From: Maridesulfovibrio sp.
GTDB lineage: Bacteria; Desulfobacterota; Desulfovibrionia; Desulfovibrionales; Desulfovibrionaceae
Length of the DNA stretch: 64,000 nt
NCBI RefSeq assembly: GCF_963678865.1
Contig: NZ_OY787459.1
Location: forward strand, 2,074,501 to 2,138,500
Direction: 5' to 3'
Under the pieces are notes generated by a model, which did no database searches, was not told the origin of the DNA, and saw only the letters and a list, made by a program, of their open reading frames with translations. Every line of letters begins with the position of its first letter. Position 1 is the stretch's first letter. The translations under genes were made by a program, and so were the position numbers. Positions 43,908 through 52,752 of the stretch are shown one piece after another.

Positions 43908-46217
43908 CTAGATGGTCGTATCCAATCCGGCAATACGAGTAATCTCGCCGGAAATCTTGCTTGATTCAGCCGAAACTTCGGAAAAAGCCGCCACGGCAGC
44001 AGTCTTGTTGCCGCATGCTTTAACGACTTCGCCGGAAATCCCTGTTTCTTCCCCTGCAATCTTGGTTAGTTCTCCGCATACTTCCGAAACATCACCGGCT
44101 ACTTCAGTGACCTGTCCAGCAAGATTCTCCAACTCTCCGGCCAATTTGTTGGTTTCACCAACCAAGGTGGAGGTCTGACCGGCCAGTTTGTTATGTTGGC
44201 CGACAAGTTTATCATGATCACCCTTCAATTCCTGATGAGCTTCCACAAGTTCAACACACTGAAATCTAAGCTGGGTGCTGTCCCCTTCCAGTTCGTCGAC
44301 CTTGGCGTGCAGATGTTCCTTTTCTGTCTCCAGCCTGCGGGCAGTACCGAGCACCAGACCGTTTTTCGTAGCTGTTATTTCATTAAGCAGGGCGAGCTTT
44401 ATCCCGGTCTCCATACCAACTACGACGTCTTCCTTAAGAGCACCGAAGAACTTTGTATCGTTACCTATATTTACAACCTGAGAGAATCCCAGAACAACCT
44501 TGCTCTCATTGCCAAGTACATAGCTGGCAATGTTCTTGCCGCCGATTTTGATATTTCCTTCTGAGGAAAGAACAAGACTGTTTTCTTTCTCCTTGGCTTC
44601 AATCTGCTCATCGGCAATCTCTTTGGCCTTATCTTCGGTAACAGGCTTTTCACCTCCATTGGGTTCAGCCGCCGCCGAGCCCAGCCGCACATAGGTATTG
44701 TCCTTGGGAGTTTTCAGATGCATGCCTTCGCTGCCCTGCTTGTCCTGAAAATGGAACAGGTTCTGGCCTCCGGTAGCGATAATACACTTAGTCTGGTTGG
44801 CATCCTTGACCAGACTGGGGTTTTCCGGATTAGGGGCTGCGGATTGGATAATGGGCCGGTCCGGGTCTCCTTCGATACAGGTTATCAGGACCTCGGTTCC
44901 CTTATGCAACGGGAAATGCATACCGTGATTGGAGCCGCCGTAGGGCTGGGCCATGCGCAACCATGTGGTGGCCTTGCCGCCGAAGCGCCCGGACTCGTCA
45001 AAAGGCATGATCACCTTGTAACGGCCTTCGCCGTCCAGCTCGGCATATTGACCGCTGCCCGAAGCGTCGACCTTGGCATTGATAGTCCCGGAGAACTTCG
45101 GCTTTACGGACTTGCGCTCGGCCCGGAACTGGGTCTGAGCCGGAATACAGCTAAAGGAATTGCGATAGTAGAGGCGGTCGGCGTCTTCTGCCAGATTCAG
45201 GCCCAAACCGGAAACCAGATAAGCCTCCTGACTGCCTTCATGGACCACCTCAGTTGTCAGGTAACGCTGGTTGAAATCCTGGCGGTAATGATCTTTCAAC
45301 TCGAAAATATATCCGGTTCGCACATAAGGAACAGTGGATACGCCGTGAAAGACCTTTTCCCGGCAGAGAAATTCCTGTGACCTGATTTTGGCCAGTTGAT
45401 TACCTTCTTCGGGAGTCTTGAAGTGTTCACCATAAATATAGATTTCGCCCATGCCATGTTGCGAGACCAGAGCCTCGGCCTTCATTTCAAGGCTGGGTTT
45501 ACGGTAGTTGTAATCCTTGAGCAGCACCTTCTTGGGCAGCGGCTGCTGTTTGAGCATGAAATTCTTGACGATCTCCTCTCTATGGGTGTGGTCAAGATTA
45601 CTGGGCGGAGAATAGGTCAGGCTGGTGCCTTCCTTCATGGGCGAATGCGAGATGTGGGTATCGGTAATGACCATCTTCTCACCCTGATCGGTCTGCTCAA
45701 AATAATAGTACATGCCGTCCCGTTCCATCCAGCGGGAAACAAAATTGAAATGGGACTCATCGTACTGGCAGACATATTCCCACGAAGGATATGAACCCTG
45801 CAATTTGAAATCAAAACTCAAGCCTTCCTTGAGTCCGGCCTTCTTGAGTACGTCACCGAGAAATCCCTGCGCATTTTCATTCAGAAAAATCTGATTGCAA
45901 TGGGTCAGGGTTGCCCACCATAATTTGGGAACCAGTTCCGCACGATAGAAGCAGGACTTACCTACCTGATGAAGTTGTTCAAAGGAACTGAGCATTCCCT
46001 TGAAGGGGATATCCCCGTCATCCCTTTTGATGGTAAATTCCGCAGGATTCTGGAGGATGGTACCAATGTCGAGATCATCCTTTTCCGAAATCAGCATGAT
46101 GCTGAAACGGTAAATGGTCGATAAGCCTTCGGTGCCCTTGAAACGGACTACGCTGAAAGTATTCTTATCCGCACCCTTGGACTCGAAAACAAACTTGGGC
46201 TTGGAATTATCTGCCAT
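43908..46217 (-). CDS. vgrG: T6SS spike protein VgrG (TssI) with heptad-repeat tail
   Basis: A 769-residue VgrG. The N-terminal gp27-like hub (FVFESKGADKNTFSVVRFKG, then SFEQLHQVGKSCFYRAELVP), a gp5 OB domain (YKVIMPFDESGRFGG, MAQPYGGSNHGMHFPLHKG) and a needle region are clear. From about 630 a tail of seven-residue repeats (KLAGQTSTLVGETNKLAGEL) extends the needle or forms a trimeric coiled coil, and there is no recognised toxin domain. It lies between clpV and the DUF2169 adaptor gene that matches it. Confidence 0.93.
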   Translation of the reverse strand: MADNSKPKFVFESKGADKNTFSVVRFKGTEGLSTIYRFSIMLISEKDDLDIGTILQNPAEFTIKRDDGDIPFKGMLSSFEQLHQVGKSCFYRAELVPKLWWATLTHCNQIFLNENAQGFLGDVLKKAGLKEGLSFDFKLQGSYPSWEYVCQYDESHFNFVSRWMERDGMYYYFEQTDQGEKMVITDTHISHSPMKEGTSLTYSPPSNLDHTHREEIVKNFMLKQQPLPKKVLLKDYNYRKPSLEMKAEALVSQHGMGEIYIYGEHFKTPEEGNQLAKIRSQEFLCREKVFHGVSTVPYVRTGYIFELKDHYRQDFNQRYLTTEVVHEGSQEAYLVSGLGLNLAEDADRLYYRNSFSCIPAQTQFRAERKSVKPKFSGTINAKVDASGSGQYAELDGEGRYKVIMPFDESGRFGGKATTWLRMAQPYGGSNHGMHFPLHKGTEVLITCIEGDPDRPIIQSAAPNPENPSLVKDANQTKCIIATGGQNLFHFQDKQGSEGMHLKTPKDNTYVRLGSAAAEPNGGEKPVTEDKAKEIADEQIEAKEKENSLVLSSEGNIKIGGKNIASYVLGNESKVVLGFSQVVNIGNDTKFFGALKEDVVVGMETGIKLALLNEITATKNGLVLGTARRLETEKEHLHAKVDELEGDSTQLRFQCVELVEAHQELKGDHDKLVGQHNKLAGQTSTLVGETNKLAGELENLAGQVTEVAGDVSEVCGELTKIAGEETGISGEVVKACGNKTAAVAAFSEVSAESSKISGEITRIAGLDTTI

Positions 46218-46238
46218 AAAACTACCCTCTCATGCTCT

Positions 46239-48881
46239 TTATTCAGCGGAAAATTCCATGGTAAAGGAGCCGTCCCCGTCCACTCCCAGATGCACAGCCG
46301 CAGGCATGCCGCCCTCGGTCATATGCAGCAGGATTTCCTTCGACATCTTCGGCAGCACGTTGCCGTTCAGGATGTATTCGATATTGCGCGCTCCGGTTTC
46401 CACTTCAGTGCAGCGGGCGGCTATCTGGTCCACGACCTGATCATCATAGCTCAACTTCATTTTGTTGTTGGCAAGGAGCATCTTTTCCAGCTTGCCGAGC
46501 TTCAGCTGGGAAATCAGTTTCATGGCGTCAGGATTGAGACTGAAATAAGGCACAACGTTCATGCGCGCCAAAAGTGCCGGTTTGAAATGCTGGGAAAGAA
46601 TTGGCCGAACAGCGGAAAGTACCGCCTCCAATGGCATTTCGTCTTCTTGTGCAGTCATTTCCTGAATAACGTCCGTGCCGAGGTTTGAGGTCAGGATAAG
46701 AATGGTATTTCTGAAATTGATATCCTTGCCCTCGCCATCGGTGAGCACCCCTTTGTCAAAAACCTGATAAAAGGTATTCATCACATCCAGATGGGCCTTT
46801 TCCACCTCATCCAGAAGAACTACGGAGTAAGGCTGACGGCGCACAGCTTCGGTAAGCATGCCGCCCTCGCCGTAGCCCACGTAACCCGGAGGCGAACCGA
46901 TCAGCCGGGAAACAGTGTGTTTCTCCTGAAATTCACTCATATTGACGGTGACCACGGAACGCTCATCGCCGAAGAGAAGGTCTGCCAAAGACAACCCGGT
47001 TTCGGTCTTACCCACCCCGGATGGCCCGACCAGCAGAAAAACCCCGATGGGTTGGTCCGGGTTCTTGATCCCGGCCTTGGAAGCCCTGATAACCTCGGCA
47101 ATAGCCGCAAGGCCCTGATCCTGTCCCTTGATACGCAGTTTTAGTTTTTCATCAAGATCGGCAACGGTAGCAGCCTCGTCACGGGCCATCTTACCCACCG
47201 GTATTCCGGTCCAGTCCGAGACAACCCGTCCCACCAGATCCGGGGTAACTTCAATCTGGACCATGGGATCATCGCCTTGGAGTTCGGCAAGGGCTGCATC
47301 GGCCTTGTCCAGTTCTTCTTTGAGCTTAGCAAGGGAAGCTTCATCCCCGGCATCTGCGGAATCACCGTTGCGCGCTTCCTGAATCTGCGTGCGAACATCC
47401 AGCACGGCATGGGCGGCGTCCTTTTCCTTGAGCCATTTTTCGCTGATCTCAGCGGCCTCGGAATTTTTGGCCTCTATCTGTTTCAACAAATCACTGTAAT
47501 GCTCTTCATCCACTTCCACGGCATTACTGCGATCCCGGTCCACAGCTTGCTTTTCACGTTCAAGAGCCTGAACTGCACGCTGGCAGTCTTCCAGTCTACC
47601 GGGCTTGGCAGAAAGGTTGACTTTGACCCTCGCACAGGTCGTATCCAGCAGGTCAATGGCCTTATCCGGCAGAAAACGTCCGGCGATATACCGATCAGAA
47701 TAAACCGCAGCAGCCACATTGGCATCATCACGAATGATCACATTGTGGGCTTTTTCATAACTTTCACGCAGGCCCCGCAGAATAATGGTAGAAGTGTCAA
47801 CCGACGGTTCATCCAGTTTGACCAGTTGGAATCGACGGGCAAGAGCCGGGTCCTTTTCAAAATATTTCTTGTACTCGGTCCAAGTGGTGGCGGCACAGGT
47901 CCTCAATTCTCCACGGGCAAGAGCCGGCTTAAGCAGGTTGGCGGCGTCCGCTCCCCCGGCGGAACCTCCTGCCCCCACAAGGGTATGCGCTTCATCAATA
48001 AACAGGATGATCGGAGTCTCACTGGACTTGATCTCATCGATTACGCCTTTGAGACGATTCTCAAACTCACCCTTCATCCCGGCCCCGGCTTCCAGCAGCC
48101 CCATATCCAGACCCAACAGGCTAACGCCACTTAAAATTTCAGGAACGTCGCCTTCAGTAACACGCAGGGCCAGTCCCTCAATAACCGCAGTCTTGCCCAC
48201 TCCCGGTTCACCTACAAGGATGGGATTGTTCTTACGGCGGCGGGCAAGGATGTCCACCATCTGGCGCATCTCCGGGTCTCTCCCGAAGACAGGATCAATA
48301 CCGCCCTCACGGGCCTTGGCTGTAAAATCAATGCAAAAGCGTTCAATAAACCCGCCTTCGCCTTTGGCTGGTGCACTTGCTGTTCCCGGTGCGGAGGGCA
48401 TCTTGTATTCCACCGAACCTTTGGTCACAGTCCAGAATTCCTTAAGCAGGTTTTCACGATTGATACCGGAAAACAGATCTGCATAATTGCCGGAAGCATA
48501 GAAATTCGGTTTACCCAGAAAGGCTAAAAGTACAGAACCGGAGCGGATGCGCATTTCACCCAGTTCCACCGAGGAAATGAGCCATGCATCCTCAAAAAGT
48601 TCCAACAGCATGGGTGAAAATACCGGCTTACCGGAATTCCCGGTCTTGAAATCCTGCAACACAGCGGTGAGCGCTGCAGTAACGCGCGACCCATCCATCC
48701 CGTATTGGCGAAAAAGGAGCGGCAGGTCGCTGTTCACATCCTCAATGCATTTAAGGAAAAAATGCTCCACTGAAACCTCATAATTGCTGAGCGAAACACT
48801 CAAGCCTGCTGCATTATGCAATGCATTGGTGCAGAAGGTATCCAGCTTTGAAAGAAGGTTTCTTATGTCTACATTGATCAT
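46239..48881 (-). CDS. tssH: T6SS AAA+ ATPase ClpV (TssH)
   Basis: An 880-residue ClpB-type disaggregase that unfolds the contracted TssB/TssC sheath for reuse. N-terminal Clp_N repeats, first Walker A GEPGVGKTAVIEG with IILFIDEAHT, a middle coiled-coil domain (about 440-540), and second Walker A GPSGVGKTETG with sensor DEVEKAH. Its start overlaps the tssG stop by four bases. Standard length. Confidence 0.95.
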   Translation of the reverse strand: MINVDIRNLLSKLDTFCTNALHNAAGLSVSLSNYEVSVEHFFLKCIEDVNSDLPLLFRQYGMDGSRVTAALTAVLQDFKTGNSGKPVFSPMLLELFEDAWLISSVELGEMRIRSGSVLLAFLGKPNFYASGNYADLFSGINRENLLKEFWTVTKGSVEYKMPSAPGTASAPAKGEGGFIERFCIDFTAKAREGGIDPVFGRDPEMRQMVDILARRRKNNPILVGEPGVGKTAVIEGLALRVTEGDVPEILSGVSLLGLDMGLLEAGAGMKGEFENRLKGVIDEIKSSETPIILFIDEAHTLVGAGGSAGGADAANLLKPALARGELRTCAATTWTEYKKYFEKDPALARRFQLVKLDEPSVDTSTIILRGLRESYEKAHNVIIRDDANVAAAVYSDRYIAGRFLPDKAIDLLDTTCARVKVNLSAKPGRLEDCQRAVQALEREKQAVDRDRSNAVEVDEEHYSDLLKQIEAKNSEAAEISEKWLKEKDAAHAVLDVRTQIQEARNGDSADAGDEASLAKLKEELDKADAALAELQGDDPMVQIEVTPDLVGRVVSDWTGIPVGKMARDEAATVADLDEKLKLRIKGQDQGLAAIAEVIRASKAGIKNPDQPIGVFLLVGPSGVGKTETGLSLADLLFGDERSVVTVNMSEFQEKHTVSRLIGSPPGYVGYGEGGMLTEAVRRQPYSVVLLDEVEKAHLDVMNTFYQVFDKGVLTDGEGKDINFRNTILILTSNLGTDVIQEMTAQEDEMPLEAVLSAVRPILSQHFKPALLARMNVVPYFSLNPDAMKLISQLKLGKLEKMLLANNKMKLSYDDQVVDQIAARCTEVETGARNIEYILNGNVLPKMSKEILLHMTEGGMPAAVHLGVDGDGSFTMEFSAE

Positions 48882-49903
48882 AATTCATACCTCTCATAAA
48901 TATGTCCACGCTTATCGGCGAAGGACGCCTTTGCGTGCTCCAGATAATCCCCGGCAAAAATCCAGGTATCGCAGCCGAGGACCGACCATTGCTCTCCGCC
49001 GAGTACCGTTGTATTGGCCTCACCTGATTTCATCTCAAGGACCAGATCATACTTGAACGGCTCCACAAGATAGCTACGTACAAAATTGTCCAGCTTTCTG
49101 CCGTCATTAAACAAAAACTGATGGAAACGGCCTGAATCCAGATTACGCAAATGCACCGCCAACTTGCTGTTGCGGTCTTCCAGCTCCTCCCCGATCCATG
49201 AACGCTCGCCAAGCAGGTTGGAGTTTTCCCCTAAACAAAAACGCTGGTCTTCAGGAATTTTGACCTTGCGCAACACGCACTGCTCCACATGAATGTCCCG
49301 GTGCTGCAGGGAATCCTTGAGCAGGGTTTCAAGTCCTAGGGCACTGCGCGGATACTGAGTCAGCAGTCCGATGTGCCGGTAGCGACGGCATTCCGGCGGC
49401 ACATGGGAAAAAGCCTTGTGATGACCATAGCCGAGCAGGCTGTCCAGACGTTCAAGCCACGAATGATCCTCTTCATCAACGGCCTTTATCATCAGCCGGG
49501 AACGGCTCCAGGCCCGGAAGAACTGGACATAGGCATTATTGTTGATGATATTCAGGAAATCGCGGGTAACAGACTTGTCTTCGGAAGCTTCAGCCAGCAA
49601 CTCCTCAGTATAAAAAACCGGAAGCGGCGATGAAGCTCCGTAAAGTCCCAGAAAAGTGGTTTCAAGGCGGTAGAGATCACCTTCTTCATGTTCAATATCG
49701 ATCAGATCGGTGGCCGGAAAGCCGAGGGAAAGCTGCGGATGCACCCGCAGGTGGTCGCGAAAGAATTCTTCAAGTTCTTTCCCGGCACAGGTATGCGAAT
49801 GCAACCGTAATAAACGGATGGCTTGAAAAAAAGAAAAACCGGTCGGTTTATCGAGCAGCTTCCCGGTTACAGAAGCGGACGGTTTCCGATCATCGCAGCC
49901 CAC
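48878..49903 (-). CDS. tssG: T6SS baseplate protein TssG
   Basis: A 341-residue TssG. The start is GTG 49903 with AAGGAGG seven bases upstream, within the last 37 bases of tssF. The N-terminal FSFFQAIRLLRLH and the later LGLYGASSPLPVFYTEELLA motifs are diagnostic. It pairs with TssF as a wedge unit of the baseplate. Overlaps clpV by four bases. Confidence 0.93.
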   Translation of the reverse strand: MGCDDRKPSASVTGKLLDKPTGFSFFQAIRLLRLHSHTCAGKELEEFFRDHLRVHPQLSLGFPATDLIDIEHEEGDLYRLETTFLGLYGASSPLPVFYTEELLAEASEDKSVTRDFLNIINNNAYVQFFRAWSRSRLMIKAVDEEDHSWLERLDSLLGYGHHKAFSHVPPECRRYRHIGLLTQYPRSALGLETLLKDSLQHRDIHVEQCVLRKVKIPEDQRFCLGENSNLLGERSWIGEELEDRNSKLAVHLRNLDSGRFHQFLFNDGRKLDNFVRSYLVEPFKYDLVLEMKSGEANTTVLGGEQWSVLGCDTWIFAGDYLEHAKASFADKRGHIYERYEL

Positions 49904-51597
49904 TTGTAGACCTCCTTGTTTAAGGTGTCCTCAACAGTCAACCGGGTGAAACAATTGACCGATGCATAACCAGAGAAAAAGCGGTTCATCACCGAACTGA
50001 ACAGATAAAGATCGCCGCTGTTGGCAAAGCCGTCACAGCTGAGCGACATCCTGATCTCCCGCCCACGCATTACCAACCCGCGCACAAGACGGTCACCTTC
50101 ACTGACCTCCATGCCGGAAATGGCCTCCACCCGTTTGGTATTGGCCACCACCGAACTGCGATCCCGGGTGTCGGTAAAGATGTATAGCTTGACCATGGCC
50201 CGCAAACTTTCAATATCAGCCACGGAAAGATAATTAAGGTAAAGATGCGAGAGCAGCCGCCAAAGCAGGTTCCTGCCCAGCGGGGGCTGAACAGGGGAAG
50301 TAGGCTGGCGGATATTTTCAAAGGAAGCCAGCTCCGGAGAAGTCCCGGTTGGTTTGCTGATATCCCCATAACGCAATTTTTCCGGCAGGGTGCCGTTGGT
50401 GCAGGTCAAAGCCATGGAAAGGGTTTCGGTAACCGGTTCATCAGCCTTTGCCGGGTAAGCCACTGAAACAAAAATATCGGTTTTATCGCGCACCGGGGAA
50501 CGGCGGTGATGCACGGTATAAACAGGCATCTCCCCAGCCTGAGGATTAAACATGTGGAAAGGTTTGTACGGTTTTTCCTCCACCGTGCCCTGCACATAGC
50601 CGACCACGGAATCCACGGAGTAAACCTGATAATCTCCCCCGGAATCTCCTGACGGGCGGGCCTGATATTCCGGACGTTTATGATCCAGAATCACAGGCTC
50701 GGCATCACGCTTGAACAAATTGATGGCCGGGGTTGCAAATAAACAGAGATCATCCTTTGTAAATCGATTGAATGTCTGGGGAATCTTTTCCAGCTCCAAA
50801 ATGATCTTGAACTTTCCGCCACTGCCCCGGTTACGCCAGTTGTCCAGCCCGGTTATCTCAAAAAAAAGAAATTTTTCCGGCAGGATAAAATATTCCTGAA
50901 GAATCCGGTAACCCGGAAATGATTGCGAGGGATAAGGCAGCAAAGCCTCCTCATCCTCAAAACCCACAGCCTTGAAGTTATTCTTGCCCAGCACACACAA
51001 ACTTCCGTCTTCAGAACTTATCCTGATCTCGCGGATATAATTGAATAAAAACTTATAGCGCATGGATGCACCGGCTGCGTCTCCGGTAAGATGAAAACGC
51101 AAAGCTGAATTATCCCATTCATCCAGCGGAAGGCCTTTAAGCTCCAGATCTATATTCAAAGTTCCCGATGTGCCTGCCCCCTTGACCAGTTCCACACCGG
51201 TTATGAATAGCGGATGCAGGTCTACATCGTAAGTGGTGGAAAATGTACAGGGCACCCCACTAACCGGAATTGATGCGATCTGCGATCCACTGGGAACCCT
51301 GATGCTTTCCATCAAGCTCGGCTTGGGGGTAAATTTGATGATCGTGGTTGAAGGAATGGGCCGCAGGTAATGCGGGAAAATAAGCTGTACCAGACCGTGT
51401 ACTATCTCGGGGAATTCATCGTCCAGCTTCTGGTTGATCATGCCGGACAGAAATGCCGAGCCTTCCAGAAGCCGCTCAACATCAGGATCGGCTCCCGGTC
51501 CGGTCAGCATGGGAGCCAGCGCCGGGTGGGTCTTGGAAAACTCCACCGCCAGTTCTCGCAAATGGCTCAGTTCCCTCTGATAATACTTTTCGATCAT
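49867..51597 (-). CDS. tssF: T6SS baseplate protein TssF
   Basis: A 576-residue TssF, two copies of which combine with one TssG in each baseplate wedge. MIEKYYQRELSHLRELAVEF is the expected N-terminus, so the start is 51597 (GGAGG ten bases upstream), not the frame extension at 51666 that reads through a repeat element. The segment PSTTIIKFTPKPSLMES and the C-terminal RLTVEDTLNKEVYKWAAM fit the family. Confidence 0.94.
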   Translation of the reverse strand: MIEKYYQRELSHLRELAVEFSKTHPALAPMLTGPGADPDVERLLEGSAFLSGMINQKLDDEFPEIVHGLVQLIFPHYLRPIPSTTIIKFTPKPSLMESIRVPSGSQIASIPVSGVPCTFSTTYDVDLHPLFITGVELVKGAGTSGTLNIDLELKGLPLDEWDNSALRFHLTGDAAGASMRYKFLFNYIREIRISSEDGSLCVLGKNNFKAVGFEDEEALLPYPSQSFPGYRILQEYFILPEKFLFFEITGLDNWRNRGSGGKFKIILELEKIPQTFNRFTKDDLCLFATPAINLFKRDAEPVILDHKRPEYQARPSGDSGGDYQVYSVDSVVGYVQGTVEEKPYKPFHMFNPQAGEMPVYTVHHRRSPVRDKTDIFVSVAYPAKADEPVTETLSMALTCTNGTLPEKLRYGDISKPTGTSPELASFENIRQPTSPVQPPLGRNLLWRLLSHLYLNYLSVADIESLRAMVKLYIFTDTRDRSSVVANTKRVEAISGMEVSEGDRLVRGLVMRGREIRMSLSCDGFANSGDLYLFSSVMNRFFSGYASVNCFTRLTVEDTLNKEVYKWAAMIGNRPLL

Positions 51598-51602
51598 ACT
51601 CT

Positions 51603-51692
51603 GTATGCCTCCGGCGGCCCTGCCGGGGGCCTTAAACCCTTTTGCAAAGGGGTTTAAGAATCCCAAAAACTTTTAATAGGGCTTCGCCACTT
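51603..51692. repeat. Intergenic hairpin repeat, family A (copy between tssE and tssF)
   Basis: CCTCCGGCGGCCCTGCCGG, stem TTAAACCC.../...GGGTTTAA (51631-51643 with 51646-51658, one wobble), tail GAATCCCAAAAACTTTTAAT then AGGGCTTCGCC. The fullest copy in the window. Confidence 0.8.
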
Positions 51693-51706
51693 TTAAATTC
51701 GAGAAA

Positions 51707-52126
51707 CTAGTTATCTTTTACTGAAATCTGACCGTCCGGATCAAGGACCGTCTCGAACACTACGGGCATGTCCTGACCTTCGAGGGCCAGCTTGGCCTGC
51801 AGCTTAAAATGCAGAGCCAGAGGGTTGTCCTCCATAGGCACAAACTTGATGTTTACGTTTGCCAGCCGGGGTTCATACTTGAGGATGACCTCGGTCATTG
51901 ATTCCTCAATGGAGCGTACAGCATCCAGCCCGGTGGCCCCGATCATGGAAGTGAAATCCGGCACCCCGAAATCCGGGGCGATCTGAGCATTTCCCTGCCG
52001 CGTATTCAGAATCATGCGCAGATAATCAAGAACAGACTTGACCACCTGTCCCGGCTCGGCGCTATCACGCCAGTCCGGGTCCTCTTCCATGAAGCGGATA
52101 CGTTCAAGAAGTCGCTGGGTGGTCAA
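51707..52126 (-). CDS. tssE: T6SS baseplate protein TssE
   Basis: A 139-residue gp25-like baseplate protein that nucleates sheath polymerisation. The start is TTG 52126 with GGAG six bases upstream. LLERIRFMEEDPDW at the N-terminus and VLDYLRMILNTRQGNAQIAP, then DFGVPDFTSM, match the gp25 family, as does the EPRLANVNIKF segment. It follows hcp after a strong hairpin. Confidence 0.93.
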   Translation of the reverse strand: MTTQRLLERIRFMEEDPDWRDSAEPGQVVKSVLDYLRMILNTRQGNAQIAPDFGVPDFTSMIGATGLDAVRSIEESMTEVILKYEPRLANVNIKFVPMEDNPLALHFKLQAKLALEGQDMPVVFETVLDPDGQISVKDN

Positions 52127-52139
52127 GATTGTCTCCGTT

Positions 52140-52170
52140 ATTCAGGACAGGGGGTTCCCCTGTCCTGAAT
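52140..52170 (-). terminator. Strong hairpin between hcp and tssE
   Basis: Perfect 14-bp stem ATTCAGGACAGGGG/CCCCTGTCCTGAAT with a 3-base loop (52154-52156). No T-run. Likely protects hcp mRNA or attenuates read-through. Confidence 0.7.
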
Positions 52171-52177
52171 ATCAGTT

Positions 52178-52660
52178 TTAGCTGGACTTCCAGTCGTCAG
52201 TATATTCGATATTGCCGTCAGCGTAGGTCCAAGTGATCTTGGAATAAGTAAAGCTGACATCTTCCATGTCATGATAAGCCTTGTTGTCTGGCAGAAAAGT
52301 TACCGGTTTATAGCTGTGGAGGTTGACGATAATCGCTTCTTCCATCTTGATGGTGTAGTACTTCTTCTCGATTCCGGTGGGGTCGATATGGTAATGATCA
52401 ATTTCAACGGTAAGCTGCTCACCTTTACAGCAGGCCTGAGCCAATTTGGGAGATGCATTGTCCACATGCTTGGTTACGGTGAACGGATTGTGAATACGCT
52501 GTCCGGTGGGAAGACCGGTATGGGTATCCTTGGGGATTTCCACATTATGATCCAGCGCATAGACAAGCATGGTATCTTTTTTATCGCCGGTCTGGGTGCA
52601 ATCACCCTTGATTTGTCCCTGAGTCTTTCCTGTTACTTTCATATACGAAGTAAGTGCCAT
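52178..52660 (-). CDS. hcp: T6SS inner-tube protein Hcp (TssD)
   Basis: A 160-residue Hcp whose hexamers stack into the tube expelled by sheath contraction. It begins MALTSYMKVTGKTQGQIKGD with the ribosome site GAGGAG; a five-codon frame extension is rejected. The typical HNPFTVTKHVDNASPKL, KIEEAIIVNL-like strand and SKITWTYADG ending are present. It is isolated by hairpins on both sides, which fits its need for high expression. Confidence 0.95.
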   Translation of the reverse strand: MALTSYMKVTGKTQGQIKGDCTQTGDKKDTMLVYALDHNVEIPKDTHTGLPTGQRIHNPFTVTKHVDNASPKLAQACCKGEQLTVEIDHYHIDPTGIEKKYYTIKMEEAIIVNLHSYKPVTFLPDNKAYHDMEDVSFTYSKITWTYADGNIEYTDDWKSS

Positions 52661-52704
52661 AACCCTTCTCCTCAAAGTTAATGATTAAAGGTTTACCGGT
52701 TCAG

Positions 52705-52734
52705 CGGCTGCTGTCGCGAAGAGGACAACAGCCG
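52705..52734 (-). terminator. Hairpin between tssC and hcp
   Basis: 11-bp stem with one G-T pair (52705-52715 with 52724-52734). No T-run on the minus strand. Possible attenuator after tssC or 5' stabiliser of hcp mRNA. Confidence 0.5.
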
Positions 52735-52752
52735 GACTCTTTTTCAGGCTGA

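Noticed and set aside
43908-44250. VgrG C-terminus as a toxin domain
   Set aside because: The sequence is a regular seven-residue repeat without catalytic motifs.
51598-51666. TssF start at 51666 with an extra 23 residues
   Set aside because: The extra codons are the translated family A repeat; the family N-terminus begins at MIEKYYQREL.
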